Of a stretch of DNA of 64,000 nt, positions 38,454 through 50,939 are shown one piece after another; positions within the stretch are counted from its first letter, which is position 1, and each line of letters opens with the position of its first letter. The stretch spans positions 496,001-560,000 of the forward strand of contig NZ_OZ032150.1 in assembly GCF_964026445.1 (NCBI RefSeq). Direction: 5' to 3'. The notes beneath the pieces are model-generated. The model was given only the letters and a program-made list of their open reading frames with translations. It was not told the DNA's origin and searched no databases. This DNA is from Rickettsia endosymbiont of Cantharis rufa. GTDB taxonomy: Bacteria; Pseudomonadota; Alphaproteobacteria; Rickettsiales; Rickettsiaceae. The translations under genes and the position numbers were made by a program.

Positions 38454-40323
38454 ATGAATAAACAGAAAGAGTTATTGATTGAGGAAATTCAGGATAGCGA
38501 TTTAAAAAAGGTTCAAAAGTTATTACAAGCAGGGGTTAATCCTAATACATTAGATGAAAAATGATAATCCTTGTATTTATTCTGCTATAAGCAATAAAAA
38601 TTTAGATATTGTTAATGCTTTATTAGATTACGGCGCTAATCCCAATGCATTGGATGAAGCGGGAAACCATATAATTTTAAAGGCTATAGCAACAAAGAAG
38701 TTAGGTATCCTTAATGCTTTATTAGATAAAGGAGCTGACCCTAACTTTCAACCTCCCGGCAAAAATCCTATTCCTCTAAAAGCTATAAATAGCAATAACT
38801 TAGATATATTCAATGCTTTAATAAATAAAAGAGCTAATCCCAATGCATTGGACTTAGAGAGAAATCCCATTATTTTAAGAGCTATAAAGTAAGAAAAAGT
38901 GAAGATGGTTAAGGCTTTATTAGATAAAGGAGTCGACGTTAACCAAGTGGATAAAGATGGTGCTCCAATTTTATTTTCAGCCATAAAGACTAAAGATTTA
39001 GACATTATTAGGTCTTTAATAGATAAAAATGCTGATATTGAGCTTACGAATAAAAACGGTGATACTGCTCCAGATATTCTATTGGGGCATAAAGGAAATG
39101 TAGATATAGCTCTACTATTTATAGAAAATACTAAAGAACAAACAGTAGAAAAAATCTTTAATTTAAAAAATAGTAACGGTGAAACTCTTTTGATGTTTAC
39201 CAGCACAACAAGGAAAGAAAGAGGTATTTGATAAATGTCTAGATCATTATTTAAAATCTAATCACACAGTGAATATTAACCGATAAGGCTGGAAATACCC
39301 CTTTATATTGGAGCAAATTATTAGAAAATACGAAAATTTCCGAGGTATTAACTAAACGCGCAGAAGAGCTTAATGATACTGCATATACAAGAATTACAAA
39401 AACAGAGTGTTTTGAAGATTTACCACCGATACCTAAAATTGTATTAAGCTATAATTCCCAAGTTGGGGGGAGAAGTTGAAAATGAAGTAAAAAATAAGCT
39501 TATTTATCAAGGTGGAGATCTAGAATATATTGATTATAGAAAAATAATACCTGACTCAGCTAATAAAGAGAAGAAGATTAACGAAGAGGTAATAAATGAA
39601 GTGAGAAAAAAGCAAAAGAACTTTTAGCTGACAAGGATGCTTTAGTAATTCCCGGTAATAATTTTTCAGTTAATCCGGAAGTAGCTAAGCAATTTGGGGG
39701 AGAAGTAACCTCAGAAGATGGCAAATTTAATTTTGCACGTTCTCTTGCTGAAACAATTATGGTAGAAGTAGCAATAAAAAAGGGATACCCATAATGGGAA
39801 TTTGCGGGGGCATCAAGTTATTAATACCTATCTTAAAGGCAAAATAACTGATATGCCTTATCATAAACACGATTCTATGATTATTGAGCCTACTTCAGAA
39901 TTAGCATCAATAATAAAAACGAATTCTATCGTAAAAGAAATATCTGGTCAAAGTTTTTGGGGTAGTCATAATAATATAGTAAAAGAAGTAGGTGGAAAAG
40001 ATAGATTGATAGATAAAAAAGAATTGCTAAAAGTAACAGCTACCACCAAACATGGAGAAATAGAAGCAACGGAATCACAGTTTGGAGCTCCAATTCGTAC
40101 CCTTCAATTTCATCCTGAAGTGTCTGAACGAAAGCTTACATATTCAGTTGAAGAAATGATACGTGATAAAAAAATCCTCGCATCATTTGTACAATCGGCG
40201 CAAACATTTGCTAATAAGAAAAAGCTAGGAGTAAATATAAAATCCGAAGTACCAAAACAGAAAAATTTTAGAGCAATGATCTCAGAACAAAGAAAAGAGC
40301 AGCCCACAGCAAGAAGTCGCTAA
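38454..40323 (+). pseudogene. Decayed fusion of ankyrin repeats and a class I glutamine amidotransferase-like domain
   Basis: The first 800 bases encode about six ankyrin units (LDIVNALLDYGANPNALDE, LGILNALLDKGADPN, MVKALLDKGVDVNQVDKDG, LDIIRSLIDKNADIELTNK). A linker (NTPLYWSKLLENTKI, ECFEDLPPIPKIVLSYNS) leads into a peptidase C26/GATase-like domain: KDALVIPGNNFSVNPEVA, nucleophile region GICGG then HQVINTYL, and TLQFHPEVSE (histidine-glutamate). Lesions: frame changes near 38560, 39225, 39290, 39470, 39610 and 39806, and a TAA at 38890. The phase of the pieces follows one gene order, so a single fusion protein of about 620 residues is inferred. Confidence 0.75.
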
Positions 40324-40348
40324 TTTGACTTTGTGAAAAACCGGCGAA

Positions 40349-40435
40349 TGGTGCGGTCGAGAAGATTTGAACTTCCAATCTTTTTACAGAACAGCACCCT
40401 CAATGCTGCGCGTCTACCAATTTCGCCACGACCGC
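40349..40435 (-). tRNA. tRNA-Leu (GAG)
   Basis: The minus strand reads GCGGTCGTGGCGAAATTGGT, anticodon stem CAGC with loop containing GAG, a long variable arm (TGTTCTGTAAAAAGATT), T arm GAAGTTCAAATCTTC and acceptor CGACCGC. The discriminator and CCA are encoded. Long variable arm and anticodon give class II tRNA-Leu. Confidence 0.93.
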
Positions 40436-40505
40436 TTAAGTTTTACTCTATAGCAGATTATGAGGATAATATCAATAGGGTTTTGATGCCATTTTTATCT
40501 TTTTA

Positions 40506-40623
40506 TGTCATGCTCGCGGAAGCGGGAATCCAGAGAAAAAGCATAAATACAGCAAATTTTTAAAATTAAAAGCTTGATTTATCTCGCTTTATTCTGGATT
40601 CCTGCTTTCGCAGGAATGACATA
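40506..40623. repeat. RPE, CATTCCCGC type
   Basis: TGTCATGCTCGCGGAAGCGG and CCTGCTTTCGCAGGAATGAC surround the core TTTTTAAAATTAAAAGCTTG. It lies between tRNA-Leu and the HAD gene. Confidence 0.8.
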
Positions 40624-40647
40624 TAATGCCTCTTCACGATGACAACC

Positions 40648-41508
40648 CTACGACAAACTCACAACAAAACTAGGTATAATAGATTGCTTAACAGCAGCTT
40701 TTGTTAAGCTAACTAGTTTTTTCTCAATATTATCAAAATTAATATGATATTCTCTAGAGTTTCCGGTTAACACTAGGGCGGAGTCTATACCGAGGCGATT
40801 TGCTGCAAGTATATCAGTGTAAAAAGTGTCCCCTATCATTAAAATATGTTCCTTAGAGGTACTATGACATTCTTTAAAAACCTTGCTATATATTTCTGCA
40901 TGCGGCTTGCCGCTATAAATTACTTGTCCGCCAAGTTGCTTTATTTTTTCGGCATAATAGCCGCTGCAATATCTATAAACACCGAGCTGATTTATTCCAA
41001 GGTCAGGGTTAGCGCATATATTGATCATTTTACGTTCTATGACGATTTTAAATAATTCATCAAACTCGTTTAAATCTAAATTTTCGTTTTCATCCCTGTA
41101 AATAGTCATTAGGAAAATATTAGCTTTGTTGATATCATAGGTAATAGGGCATTGTATGCCATTTAATATATCATTTTCTAAATGTCCCAAATGATATATT
41201 ACCGGTTTTTCAATACCGAAGCGCTCTTTGCTTTCTAAAATCATTTCTACTGCTATTTCACCTGAGCTAATGATCATTTCCGGCTTTGCATTTAATCCCC
41301 AAGATTTAATTGTTCGATGAAGTGAAAAAATATTTCGTGGAGCATTAGTGACAAAATATACTTTTTTCCGTTCAATAAGTTTATTAATATTTTGTACAAC
41401 ATTAGGGTAGGTATGTCCTCCTTCGATTATTACTCCCCAAAGATCAAATAAAAATACGTCATAATCATCCATTACATCGAAAATATTTTTTAACTTTAAT
41501 GTATTCAT
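40648..41508 (-). CDS. HAD-superfamily class IIA hydrolase (NagD-like)
   Basis: 286 residues from ATG 41508. Motif I DYDVFLFDLWGVI carries the nucleophile region, VYFVTNAPRNIF is motif II, SGKPHAEIYSKVF motif III, and LMIGDTFYTDILAANRLGID motif IV with the class IIA cap between. It probably dephosphorylates a small sugar or nucleotide phosphate; the substrate is unknown. A 12-codon longer frame (ATG 41544) begins inside an RPE and is rejected. Confidence 0.85.
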   Translation of the reverse strand: MNTLKLKNIFDVMDDYDVFLFDLWGVIIEGGHTYPNVVQNINKLIERKKVYFVTNAPRNIFSLHRTIKSWGLNAKPEMIISSGEIAVEMILESKERFGIEKPVIYHLGHLENDILNGIQCPITYDINKANIFLMTIYRDENENLDLNEFDELFKIVIERKMINICANPDLGINQLGVYRYCSGYYAEKIKQLGGQVIYSGKPHAEIYSKVFKECHSTSKEHILMIGDTFYTDILAANRLGIDSALVLTGNSREYHINFDNIEKKLVSLTKAAVKQSIIPSFVVSLS

Positions 41509-41538
41509 TGTTATTTCATTAATTTGGTATTGTTTCAG

Positions 41539-41655
41539 TGTCATTTCCGCGGAAGCGGGAATTCAGAAAAAAAGTATAAAAACGGTAAATATTTTAAATT
41601 AAAAGCTCGATTTATCTCACCTTAGACTAGATTCCCGCCTACGCGGGAATGACAT
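41539..41655. repeat. RPE, CATTCCCGC type, upstream of gyrB and the HAD gene
   Basis: TGTCATTTCCGCGGAAGCGG and CCCGCCTACGCGGGAATGAC flank the core TAAATTAAAAGCTCGATTTA. It lies in the divergent spacer. Confidence 0.8.
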
Positions 41656-41748
41656 CGGTGAGATAATCCCACTAATTTTAAATCAAGAAACTTTACTATT
41701 CTAATAAGTTACATTATAGTTATTTTTATTGTTTCTAGCAACAAATAA

Positions 41749-44187
<2,439 letters not shown>

Positions 44188-44189
44188 TA

Positions 44190-44310
44190 CAGCGTCATCT
44201 CAATCACTTGACATAAGCGAATTTTGTGGGTATAGCCTGTGCTCACGTACTTTTTGTACGCTGCGCAGGCTATCCCCTAAATTCATCTTGTCTGAAGCGA
44301 TTGATATTTA
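44190..44310. repeat. Palindromic element after gyrB
   Basis: A strong inverted structure: GGGTATAGCCTGTGCTCACG and GCTGCGCAGGCTATCCCC, nested in CAATCACTTGACATAAGCGAA and GTCTGAAGCGATTG. The centre CGTACTTTTTGTACG is itself a hairpin. It may act as the gyrB terminator region. Confidence 0.65.
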
Positions 44311-44336
44311 GCTGTATCCTTTAAAGATAATCAGCG

Positions 44337-44462
44337 TCATCCCGTGGCCCCACCACGGGATTCAGTACTTAAAAAGTCTAAATATAGTAAATTTTTAAAA
44401 TTAAAAACTTAATTTATCTTGCTTTATGCTGGACCCCGTGGTCAAGCCACGGGGTGACACCG
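44337..44462. repeat. RPE, CCACGGGAT/GTGGTCAAGCCAC mixed type
   Basis: GTCATCCCGTGGCCCCACCA at the left and CCCCGTGGTCAAGCCACGGG at the right surround a core (TTTTTAAAATTAAAAACTTA) like that of the CATTCCCGC type. Its right end encodes VVKPRGDTG in frame with murA. Confidence 0.75.
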
Positions 44463-44482
44463 GAAACATTTTTATAAAACTT

Positions 44483-45742
44483 ATGCAAAAATTAATTATT
44501 CACGGCGGTAAACCTCTCAGAGGTAGTATTAATATTAGCGGTGCTAAAAATGCCGTGCTACCTATTATGACAGCTTCTATTCTTACCGATAAACTGCACA
44601 TTACTAACGTTCCAAAGTTAACGGATGTTAGTACTATGAAAAACTTGCTAAGAAGTCATGGAGCAGATATTGAAATAGTAGAACACCAAGATGAATTTAA
44701 ACTTATAATTAATACCGGAAGTATAAATAACTTTACCGCAGATTATGAAATAGTTCGTAAAATGAGAGCATCGATTTGGGTGCTTGGCCCTTTGCTTACT
44801 AAATACGGTAAAGCAAAAGTATCACTTCCGGGCGGTTGTGCTATCGGAGCAAGGCAAGTAGATTTGCATATTGCGGTTTTAAAGTCTATGGGGGCTACAA
44901 TTGAAATTGAAGACGGTTATATTAATGCTTCAAGTAAAGGACGCTTGAAAGGTACTCATTTTGTTTTTGATAAAGTTTCCGTCGGGGCTACTATTAATGC
45001 AATACTTGCGGCTGTTTTAGCAGAAGGCGAGACACTGCTTTTTAATTGCGGCCGGGAGCCGGAAATAGTTGATTTATGTAATTGCCTTATTAAAATGGGA
45101 GCAGATATTACAGGTGTCGGCACTAGTGAAATAACAATTAAGGGTAAAGATTCATTAAATAAAGCGAGTTATAGGGTACTCTCTGACCGTATTGAAGCCG
45201 GTACTTATATGTTCGCAGCAGCAATTACTAAAGGTGACTTAAAAATTTGTGGGATTGATTATCATATTATAGAAAATATAGCTTTAAAACTTATCGAAAC
45301 CGGTATAAAAGTTGTACCGATCGATAACGGGGTTCAAGTAACTTATGAAGGGAAGCTAAACTCAGTTGATTTAGAAACCAATCCGTACCCAGGCTTTGCT
45401 ACCGATTTGCAAGCACAATTTATGAGTCTTATGGCGATTAGTAACGGTGTTTCAATGATCACCGAAAATATTTTTGAAAACCGTTTTATGCATGTACCGG
45501 AGTTGTGTAGAATGGGGGCAGATATAACTGTGCGAGGTAATAAGGCTATCGTCCGAGGTGTTGAAACGCTAAAGGGGGCAAAAGTTATGGCAAGTGACCT
45601 TAGAGCTTCAGTATCACTAATACTCGCCGGTCTTAGTACTAATAGCAAAACCGTACTACACCGAATATATCACTTAGATCGTGGATTCCAAGATTTAGAA
45701 AAGAAATTAAGTAATTGCGGTGCAGATATAAAAAGAGTATAA
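44483..45742 (+). CDS. murA: UDP-GlcNAc 1-carboxyvinyltransferase MurA
   Basis: 419 residues from ATG 44483. It transfers enolpyruvate from PEP to UDP-GlcNAc, the first committed step of peptidoglycan synthesis. K22-N23 in [22 protein letters not shown], and the catalytic C119 in [15 protein letters not shown] are present, so the enzyme should be sensitive to fosfomycin by family rule. A longer start at 44426 uses RPE sequence and is rejected. Confidence 0.96.
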   Translation: MQKLIIHGGKPLRGSINISGAKNAVLPIMTASILTDKLHITNVPKLTDVSTMKNLLRSHGADIEIVEHQDEFKLIINTGSINNFTADYEIVRKMRASIWVLGPLLTKYGKAKVSLPGGCAIGARQVDLHIAVLKSMGATIEIEDGYINASSKGRLKGTHFVFDKVSVGATINAILAAVLAEGETLLFNCGREPEIVDLCNCLIKMGADITGVGTSEITIKGKDSLNKASYRVLSDRIEAGTYMFAAAITKGDLKICGIDYHIIENIALKLIETGIKVVPIDNGVQVTYEGKLNSVDLETNPYPGFATDLQAQFMSLMAISNGVSMITENIFENRFMHVPELCRMGADITVRGNKAIVRGVETLKGAKVMASDLRASVSLILAGLSTNSKTVLHRIYHLDRGFQDLEKKLSNCGADIKRV

Positions 45743-45776
45743 TATAGCTTGTTTATTATTGTGCGGTTTGAGTTGA

Positions 45777-45908
45777 TGTCATTCCTGCGAAAGCAGGAAT
45801 CCAGTTAAACAAAGCTTTAAGAAGACTTATTTAAAAAAAATATAGAATAAAGAAATCTTTGAAATCAAGATTTTTTAGCATGGATCCCTACTTTCGTAGA
45901 GATGACAT
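45777..45908. repeat. RPE, CATTCCTGC type
   Basis: TGTCATTCCTGCGAAAGCAGG at the left and CCTACTTTCGTAGAGATGAC at the right, between murA and rpoZ. The interior is more diverged than in the other copies (TTTAAAAAAAATATAGAATA). Confidence 0.7.
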
Positions 45909-45977
45909 CAAGGGCTTTTTAAAAATGTCTGGTACAACATAAAGCCAGCAAATTCATTATGTTAACGGAGAAAAATT

Positions 45978-46364
45978 ATGGCAAGAATTACGGCAGAAGA
46001 TTGTAATAAAGTTATACCTGATAGGTTTAGGCTTGTTGTCTTAGCAACTAGATATGCTAAATTATTAAATTATAAAGTAGAAGCTAGTCAAACCAAAAAA
46101 GAAAAGCGTGATAAACCTCCTGTTATTTCACTACGTAGAATTGCTGCCGGAAAAGTATCGGTAGAACAGTTAGAACAAGACTTAATAAACAGTCTACGTA
46201 CAAGAACTATGATAGAACCTCTTGTTAATCAAGATGAATCAGAAGATGTAGAAGAAAAATTTAATGAATATTTAGCTGAAGTTTGTATAAATGATGATTA
46301 CTCTGATTTAGATGATCAAATCTTTATTGATGAAAGTGATGAAGATTATGATACAGATAAGTAA
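45978..46364 (+). CDS. rpoZ: RNA polymerase omega subunit
   Basis: 128 residues. [20 protein letters not shown] and [12 protein letters not shown] are the conserved omega core that clamps the beta-prime subunit. A long acidic tail ([13 protein letters not shown]..., ending DEDYDTDK) is present. The stop is directly followed by the acpS start, so the two share a message. Preceded by a GGAG ribosome site. Confidence 0.93.
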   Translation: MARITAEDCNKVIPDRFRLVVLATRYAKLLNYKVEASQTKKEKRDKPPVISLRRIAAGKVSVEQLEQDLINSLRTRTMIEPLVNQDESEDVEEKFNEYLAEVCINDDYSDLDDQIFIDESDEDYDTDK

Positions 46365-46745
46365 ATGCTTATCGGTATCGGTACTGATATAGTACAAATT
46401 CCTAGAATCAAAAAAATATTACATTCATATCCGAAACTTTTTGCTAAAAGAATTCTAGCCTCAAGGGAATTAAGACAGTTTACTTTATTAGATAAAACAA
46501 GTCATGCTACCTTTTTAGCAAAACGTTTTGCTGCTAAAGAAGCTGTTAGTAAAGCTTTTGGGGTCGGAATCGGTCAGGGCATAAACTTTAAAGATATTAC
46601 TATACTAAATGATGATTTAGGCAAGCCTATAGTAGAAGTTAGTTCAAACTATACAAAAAAATACCCTTCTTTTAATATTCACCTTTCTCTTTCTGATGAT
46701 TACCCTGTATGTGTAGCATTTGCTGTGATTGAGGGGGAGTTATAA
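46365..46745 (+). CDS. acpS: Holo-[acyl-carrier-protein] synthase AcpS
   Basis: 126 residues. [16 protein letters not shown] at the N-terminus holds the Mg2+-binding aspartate, and [17 protein letters not shown] the second metal/CoA site. It transfers 4'-phosphopantetheine from CoA to ACP. It begins at the base after the rpoZ stop. Confidence 0.94.
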   Translation: MLIGIGTDIVQIPRIKKILHSYPKLFAKRILASRELRQFTLLDKTSHATFLAKRFAAKEAVSKAFGVGIGQGINFKDITILNDDLGKPIVEVSSNYTKKYPSFNIHLSLSDDYPVCVAFAVIEGEL

Positions 46746-46783
46746 CGTTATGCTTGCATAGAGACGTTGTTGTGCGAACCCTA

Positions 46784-46912
46784 TGTCATCATTTTAATTC
46801 ATGCGAAAGCGGGAATCCAGTAATTAAACGGTACATACACAATAGATTTTCAAAATTAAAAGCTCGATTTATCTCTCTTTACCCTGAATTCCTGCTTTCG
46901 CAGGAATGATAT
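46784..46912. repeat. RPE, CATTCCTGC type, degenerate
   Basis: TGTCATCATTTTAATTCATG and GCGAAAGCGGGAATCCAG at the left, CCTGCTTTCGCAGGAATGAT at the right, core TTTTCAAAATTAAAAGCTCG. Between convergent acpS and the PPIase gene. Confidence 0.7.
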
Positions 46913-46920
46913 TAAATAAA

Positions 46921-47772
46921 TTACCCTCCGGCTTTGCTATCTGCTTTAGGTAATATGATTTTTAAATCAGATTTAGCTTCTAAATCAGAAATATATTTCT
47001 TTAGTATTTCTGAAGCTAATATATTATCAATAGTTACTTTTGCTTCTTCTTTTGTCGGGATAGGCACGGACTTTTTCTCAAGTACTTTGATAATATGCCA
47101 ACCGAAATCGGTTTTTACGGGAGCTGAAACTTCGTTTACTTTTAAAGCAAAAGCTTTCTTTTCAAATTCCGGTACTAACTGTCCTGGTTGATTTAATAGA
47201 ATGTAACCTATAACTCCACCATTTGCACCTGAAGCTTTATCAATAGATAGCTTTTCTGCAAGTTTAGCAAAATTTTCACCTTTGCTTAATCTGGTTTTAA
47301 TATCATTAGCTTCTTTTTGGGACTTAACTAAAATATGAGCAACTTGTATCTGCTCTTTACCTTTAAGATTACCGACATATTTATTATACTCGTCATCGAA
47401 TATCTTGTCTGTAATATTAGATTTTATGTAATTTGCTAGTAATTCTTGTTGAGCTAATTGATTTTTTGCGTTTTCAAGTTTTTCTTGAAATTCCTTAGAA
47501 GAAGTAATATTTGACTTAGCAACTTCTTCTTTTAATAAAAGGTTATTAACATAAATTTTTATTAATTTTTCCTGATCCTGCGGCGGAAAATCATCAAAGT
47601 TTTTGATTGTTTCACCTGATTGAAGATTAAGCTGCGGCTTAAATTCTTTCATAACTTGTGATTCTTTCACTTCACCGCCTTTATAGGTAGCTACTACTTT
47701 ATCTTTTGTATCGGCAAAAGCAATACCGGACAGCATGCTAACTGATAAAAATATAACAGATAATTTTTTCAT
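46921..47772 (-). CDS. Parvulin-type peptidyl-prolyl isomerase (PpiC/SurA-like)
   Basis: 283 residues. N-terminal signal peptide (KKLSVIFLSVSMLSGIAFA, cleavage before DTKDK). The SurA-type helical chaperone part spans about 30-130, then the parvulin domain (QVAHILVKSQKEANDIKTRL, IGYILLNQPGQLVPEFEKKA, TDFGWHIIKV). It folds or carries outer-membrane proteins in the periplasm. In Rickettsia this protein is often called Plp. Confidence 0.9.
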   Translation of the reverse strand: MKKLSVIFLSVSMLSGIAFADTKDKVVATYKGGEVKESQVMKEFKPQLNLQSGETIKNFDDFPPQDQEKLIKIYVNNLLLKEEVAKSNITSSKEFQEKLENAKNQLAQQELLANYIKSNITDKIFDDEYNKYVGNLKGKEQIQVAHILVKSQKEANDIKTRLSKGENFAKLAEKLSIDKASGANGGVIGYILLNQPGQLVPEFEKKAFALKVNEVSAPVKTDFGWHIIKVLEKKSVPIPTKEEAKVTIDNILASEILKKYISDLEAKSDLKIILPKADSKAGG

Positions 47773-47987
47773 TTATGACTCATATATTGTGTTTAACATA
47801 AGCTTAAATTTTATAAAAATAATGCCCAACCGTCAACAGCTATTTGATAATATTTTATTTATTAATAATAATTTACAAATATTTATGTAGTAAAATTACG
47901 GGTTGCTCAATATTGAGGGCATTAATTATTTGATAATTTTGTAAAATCACCTATATTTTAAATACAAAATATTATTTAAGGATTTTA

Positions 47988-50708
47988 ATGCTTTCTATAT
48001 TAAAAAAACTTTTCGGTACAGCGAATGATCGTAATGTAAAAAAACTATTTTCCGAGATTACGAAAATCAACTCGCTTGAGCCTATTATACAAAAATTATC
48101 GGATGAGGAGTTAAAGAATAAAACTGCGGAGTTTAAAGAAAAGCTTAAAAACGGAGCAACTTTAGATGATATAGTATATGAAGCATTTGCAGTAGTTAGG
48201 GAAGCAGCTAGAAGAGTTTGCGGTATGCGTCATTTTGACGTCCAGCTTATAGGAGGCCTTATATTACATCGAGGCGTGATTACCGAGATGCGTACCGGTG
48301 AGGGTAAGACCTTAGTTGCAACGCTTCCTGCTTACTTAAATGCTTTGACCGAAAAAGGAGTGCATATTGTAACCGTGAATGATTATTTAGTAAGCCGTGA
48401 TTCTGCCTCCATGGGTAAAATTTATAATTTTTTAGATTTATCGGTTGGATGTATTGTTGGCGGTATGCCTGATGAAGCAAAACGAGCTGCCTATAATGCC
48501 GATATTACCCATGCAACAAATAATGAACTCGGTTTCGACTATTTAAGAGATAATATGAAGTATAGCATACAAGAGCGAGTACTTCGTCCTTTTAATTTTG
48601 TTATTATCGATGAAGTTGATTCGATTTTAATAGATGAAGCTAGAACGCCGCTTGTTATATCGGGTCCGGTTAATGATAATTCAGAATTATACGGTAAAAT
48701 TGATAAAATTATACGCATGCTTAATGCAAGCGATTTTGAAAGAGATGAAAAGTTAAAGACTATCAATTTAACGGAAACAGGCATTACGCATATAGAATCG
48801 CTTTTAAGTAAAGAGGATATTATAAAATCTGATTCCGGTTTATATGATTTTGAGAATTTGACTTTAGTACATTATGTTAACCAAGCCTTAAGAGCTCATA
48901 ATATGTTTACTGTTGATGTAGATTATTTAATAAGAGACGGTAAAGTAATGATTATAGACGAGTTTACCGGTCGTGTAATGGAAGGGCGTAGATATTCAGA
49001 GGGGCTACATCAAGCGTTAGAAGCAAAAGAAAATGTGAAGATTCAAAATGAAAACCAAACTTTGGCATCTATTACTTTCCAAAATTACTTCCGCAATTAT
49101 CCTAAATTATCGGGTATGACCGGTACGGCTATGACCGAAGCACCGGAACTAAAAGACATATATAACCTCGATGTGGTTGCAGTTCCAACCCATAATAAGG
49201 TAACAAGGCTTGATCTTGATGATGAAATTTACGGCAGTAAAAAAGAAAAATATGATGCTATCTTAAAACTGATTAAAGATTGTTACGATCGGGGTCAGCC
49301 TATACTTGTCGGTACGATAAGCATAGAAAAGTCAGAAGAACTTTCAAACATTTTAAATAAAGAAAAAATCCCTCATAAAGTATTAAATGCTAAGTTCCAT
49401 GAGCAGGAAGCTTTTATTATTGCTCAAGCAGGCAGGTTTAAGGCGGTAACGATTGCAACCAACATGGCTGGGCGTGGTACTGATATTATGCTTGGCGGTA
49501 ACCCTGAGATGTTAATAGAGCAGCTAGATAAAGATCATAGTTATGAAGCTAAAATAGCTGAAATAAAAGCCCAAATTGCTGAAGAAAAAAAGCAGGTTAT
49601 TGAAGCAGGCGGGTTATTTGTGATAGGTACGGAAAGGCATGAAAGCCGCAGGATAGATAATCAGCTAAGAGGAAGATCAGGGAGACAAGGTGATCCTGGT
49701 AAGACTAAATTTTTCCTATCGCTTGATGATGACTTAATGCGTATTTTTGCATCGGATCGTATATCAGGGGTTCTTAGAACGCTCGGACTAAAAGACGGAG
49801 AGGCTATCCACCATCCAATGATCAGTCGCTCACTTGAGAAAGCTCAGCAAAAAGTAGAAGGGCATAACTACGAGTTACGTAAAAATTTATTACGTTTTGA
49901 TGATGTAATGAATGACCAGCGTAAAATAATATATGAGCAACGCACCGAAATTATCAAATCCAAAGATAATTATGGTTTCTTAAATAATGCTACCGAGGAA
50001 CTAGCCAAAAAGATAGTACTAACTTTCATGCCGACAGGGTCTTACAGAGAAGATTGGGATATAGAAAATTTAAGCGTAGAATTACATCGGGTCTTTTCTA
50101 TAAAATTTGATCATAGTTTAATAAGTAAAAATGACGTAACGGAAGAAGAAATTACCAAAGTCGTTATACAAATGGCTCATGATATATATAAGTCGAAAGA
50201 AGAAGCTTATAGTAGCGAGTTAATGCATAATGCCGTAAAATATATTTTGCTAACGAATCTTGATCAAGTTTGGAAAGATCATTTATATAGCTTAGATCAT
50301 TTAAGACAAGGTATATCACTTAGAGCTTATGCACAAAAAGACCCTCTTAGCGAATATAAAAGAGAAGCGTTTAATTTATTCGAGCAGATGCTTAATAATT
50401 TAAAAGAATTACTTGTTCAAACCGTATATCACTTCCATATCGACTTAAAGCATATTCAAAAAGAAGATGTTTCGCTTGAGCATAAAAAGCTCCAGAAAAA
50501 TATGCAAGAAAGTCGGGAAGATCCGGCATTTAGTAAATATAATGCAGGAAGTAGCATTGAGACCGATCTTAAACCTGTTATATCACGTATTGACCCTAAA
50601 GCTAGAAACCCTGAAGACCATACTAGCTGGGGTAGGGTATCTCGTAATGAGCCATGCCCATGCGGTTCAGGCAAAAAATATAAATATTGTCATGGTGCAA
50701 ATGAGTAG
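47988..50708 (+). CDS. secA: Preprotein translocase ATPase SecA
   Basis: 906 residues. Walker A MRTGEGKT at 101-108, [20 protein letters not shown] for the DEAD region, [13 protein letters not shown] and [18 protein letters not shown] for motifs V and VI. The C-terminal zinc-binding SEC-C motif is intact (C890, C892, C901, H902). It drives export through SecYEG and binds SecB or ribosomes by the zinc tail. RBS AAGGA lies 6 bases upstream. Confidence 0.97.
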   Translation: MLSILKKLFGTANDRNVKKLFSEITKINSLEPIIQKLSDEELKNKTAEFKEKLKNGATLDDIVYEAFAVVREAARRVCGMRHFDVQLIGGLILHRGVITEMRTGEGKTLVATLPAYLNALTEKGVHIVTVNDYLVSRDSASMGKIYNFLDLSVGCIVGGMPDEAKRAAYNADITHATNNELGFDYLRDNMKYSIQERVLRPFNFVIIDEVDSILIDEARTPLVISGPVNDNSELYGKIDKIIRMLNASDFERDEKLKTINLTETGITHIESLLSKEDIIKSDSGLYDFENLTLVHYVNQALRAHNMFTVDVDYLIRDGKVMIIDEFTGRVMEGRRYSEGLHQALEAKENVKIQNENQTLASITFQNYFRNYPKLSGMTGTAMTEAPELKDIYNLDVVAVPTHNKVTRLDLDDEIYGSKKEKYDAILKLIKDCYDRGQPILVGTISIEKSEELSNILNKEKIPHKVLNAKFHEQEAFIIAQAGRFKAVTIATNMAGRGTDIMLGGNPEMLIEQLDKDHSYEAKIAEIKAQIAEEKKQVIEAGGLFVIGTERHESRRIDNQLRGRSGRQGDPGKTKFFLSLDDDLMRIFASDRISGVLRTLGLKDGEAIHHPMISRSLEKAQQKVEGHNYELRKNLLRFDDVMNDQRKIIYEQRTEIIKSKDNYGFLNNATEELAKKIVLTFMPTGSYREDWDIENLSVELHRVFSIKFDHSLISKNDVTEEEITKVVIQMAHDIYKSKEEAYSSELMHNAVKYILLTNLDQVWKDHLYSLDHLRQGISLRAYAQKDPLSEYKREAFNLFEQMLNNLKELLVQTVYHFHIDLKHIQKEDVSLEHKKLQKNMQESREDPAFSKYNAGSSIETDLKPVISRIDPKARNPEDHTSWGRVSRNEPCPCGSGKKYKYCHGANE

Positions 50709-50784
50709 ATGAAGACCTATAATACCCTACGATTTTTACTCTATGTCATTCCCGTGAGGCATTGTTGTGTGGATATCCGAACCG

Positions 50785-50893
50785 TCATTGCGAGGAGCGA
50801 AGCGATGTGACAATCTAGAAAAATAACAAAAAATGCTATTCATTTTTAACTGGGTTGCTTCGTCAATTACTTCCGTAATTTCCTCGTAATGAC
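50785..50893. repeat. RPE, CGTCATTGCGAGGAGC type
   Basis: CCGTCATTGCGAGGAGCGAA and TTTCCTCGTAATGACGAC flank ACTGGGTTGCTTCGTCAATTA. Preceded by a short TGTCATTCCCGTGAGGCATTG block. It follows secA. Confidence 0.7.
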
Positions 50894-50939
50894 GACTAGT
50901 GCTTACAATGACAAAATCTATATTTGTTGAGCAATAACG

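Noticed and set aside
40333-40563. A 76-codon frame around tRNA-Leu
   Set aside because: It covers the antisense of the tRNA and an RPE; such peptides are common artefacts.
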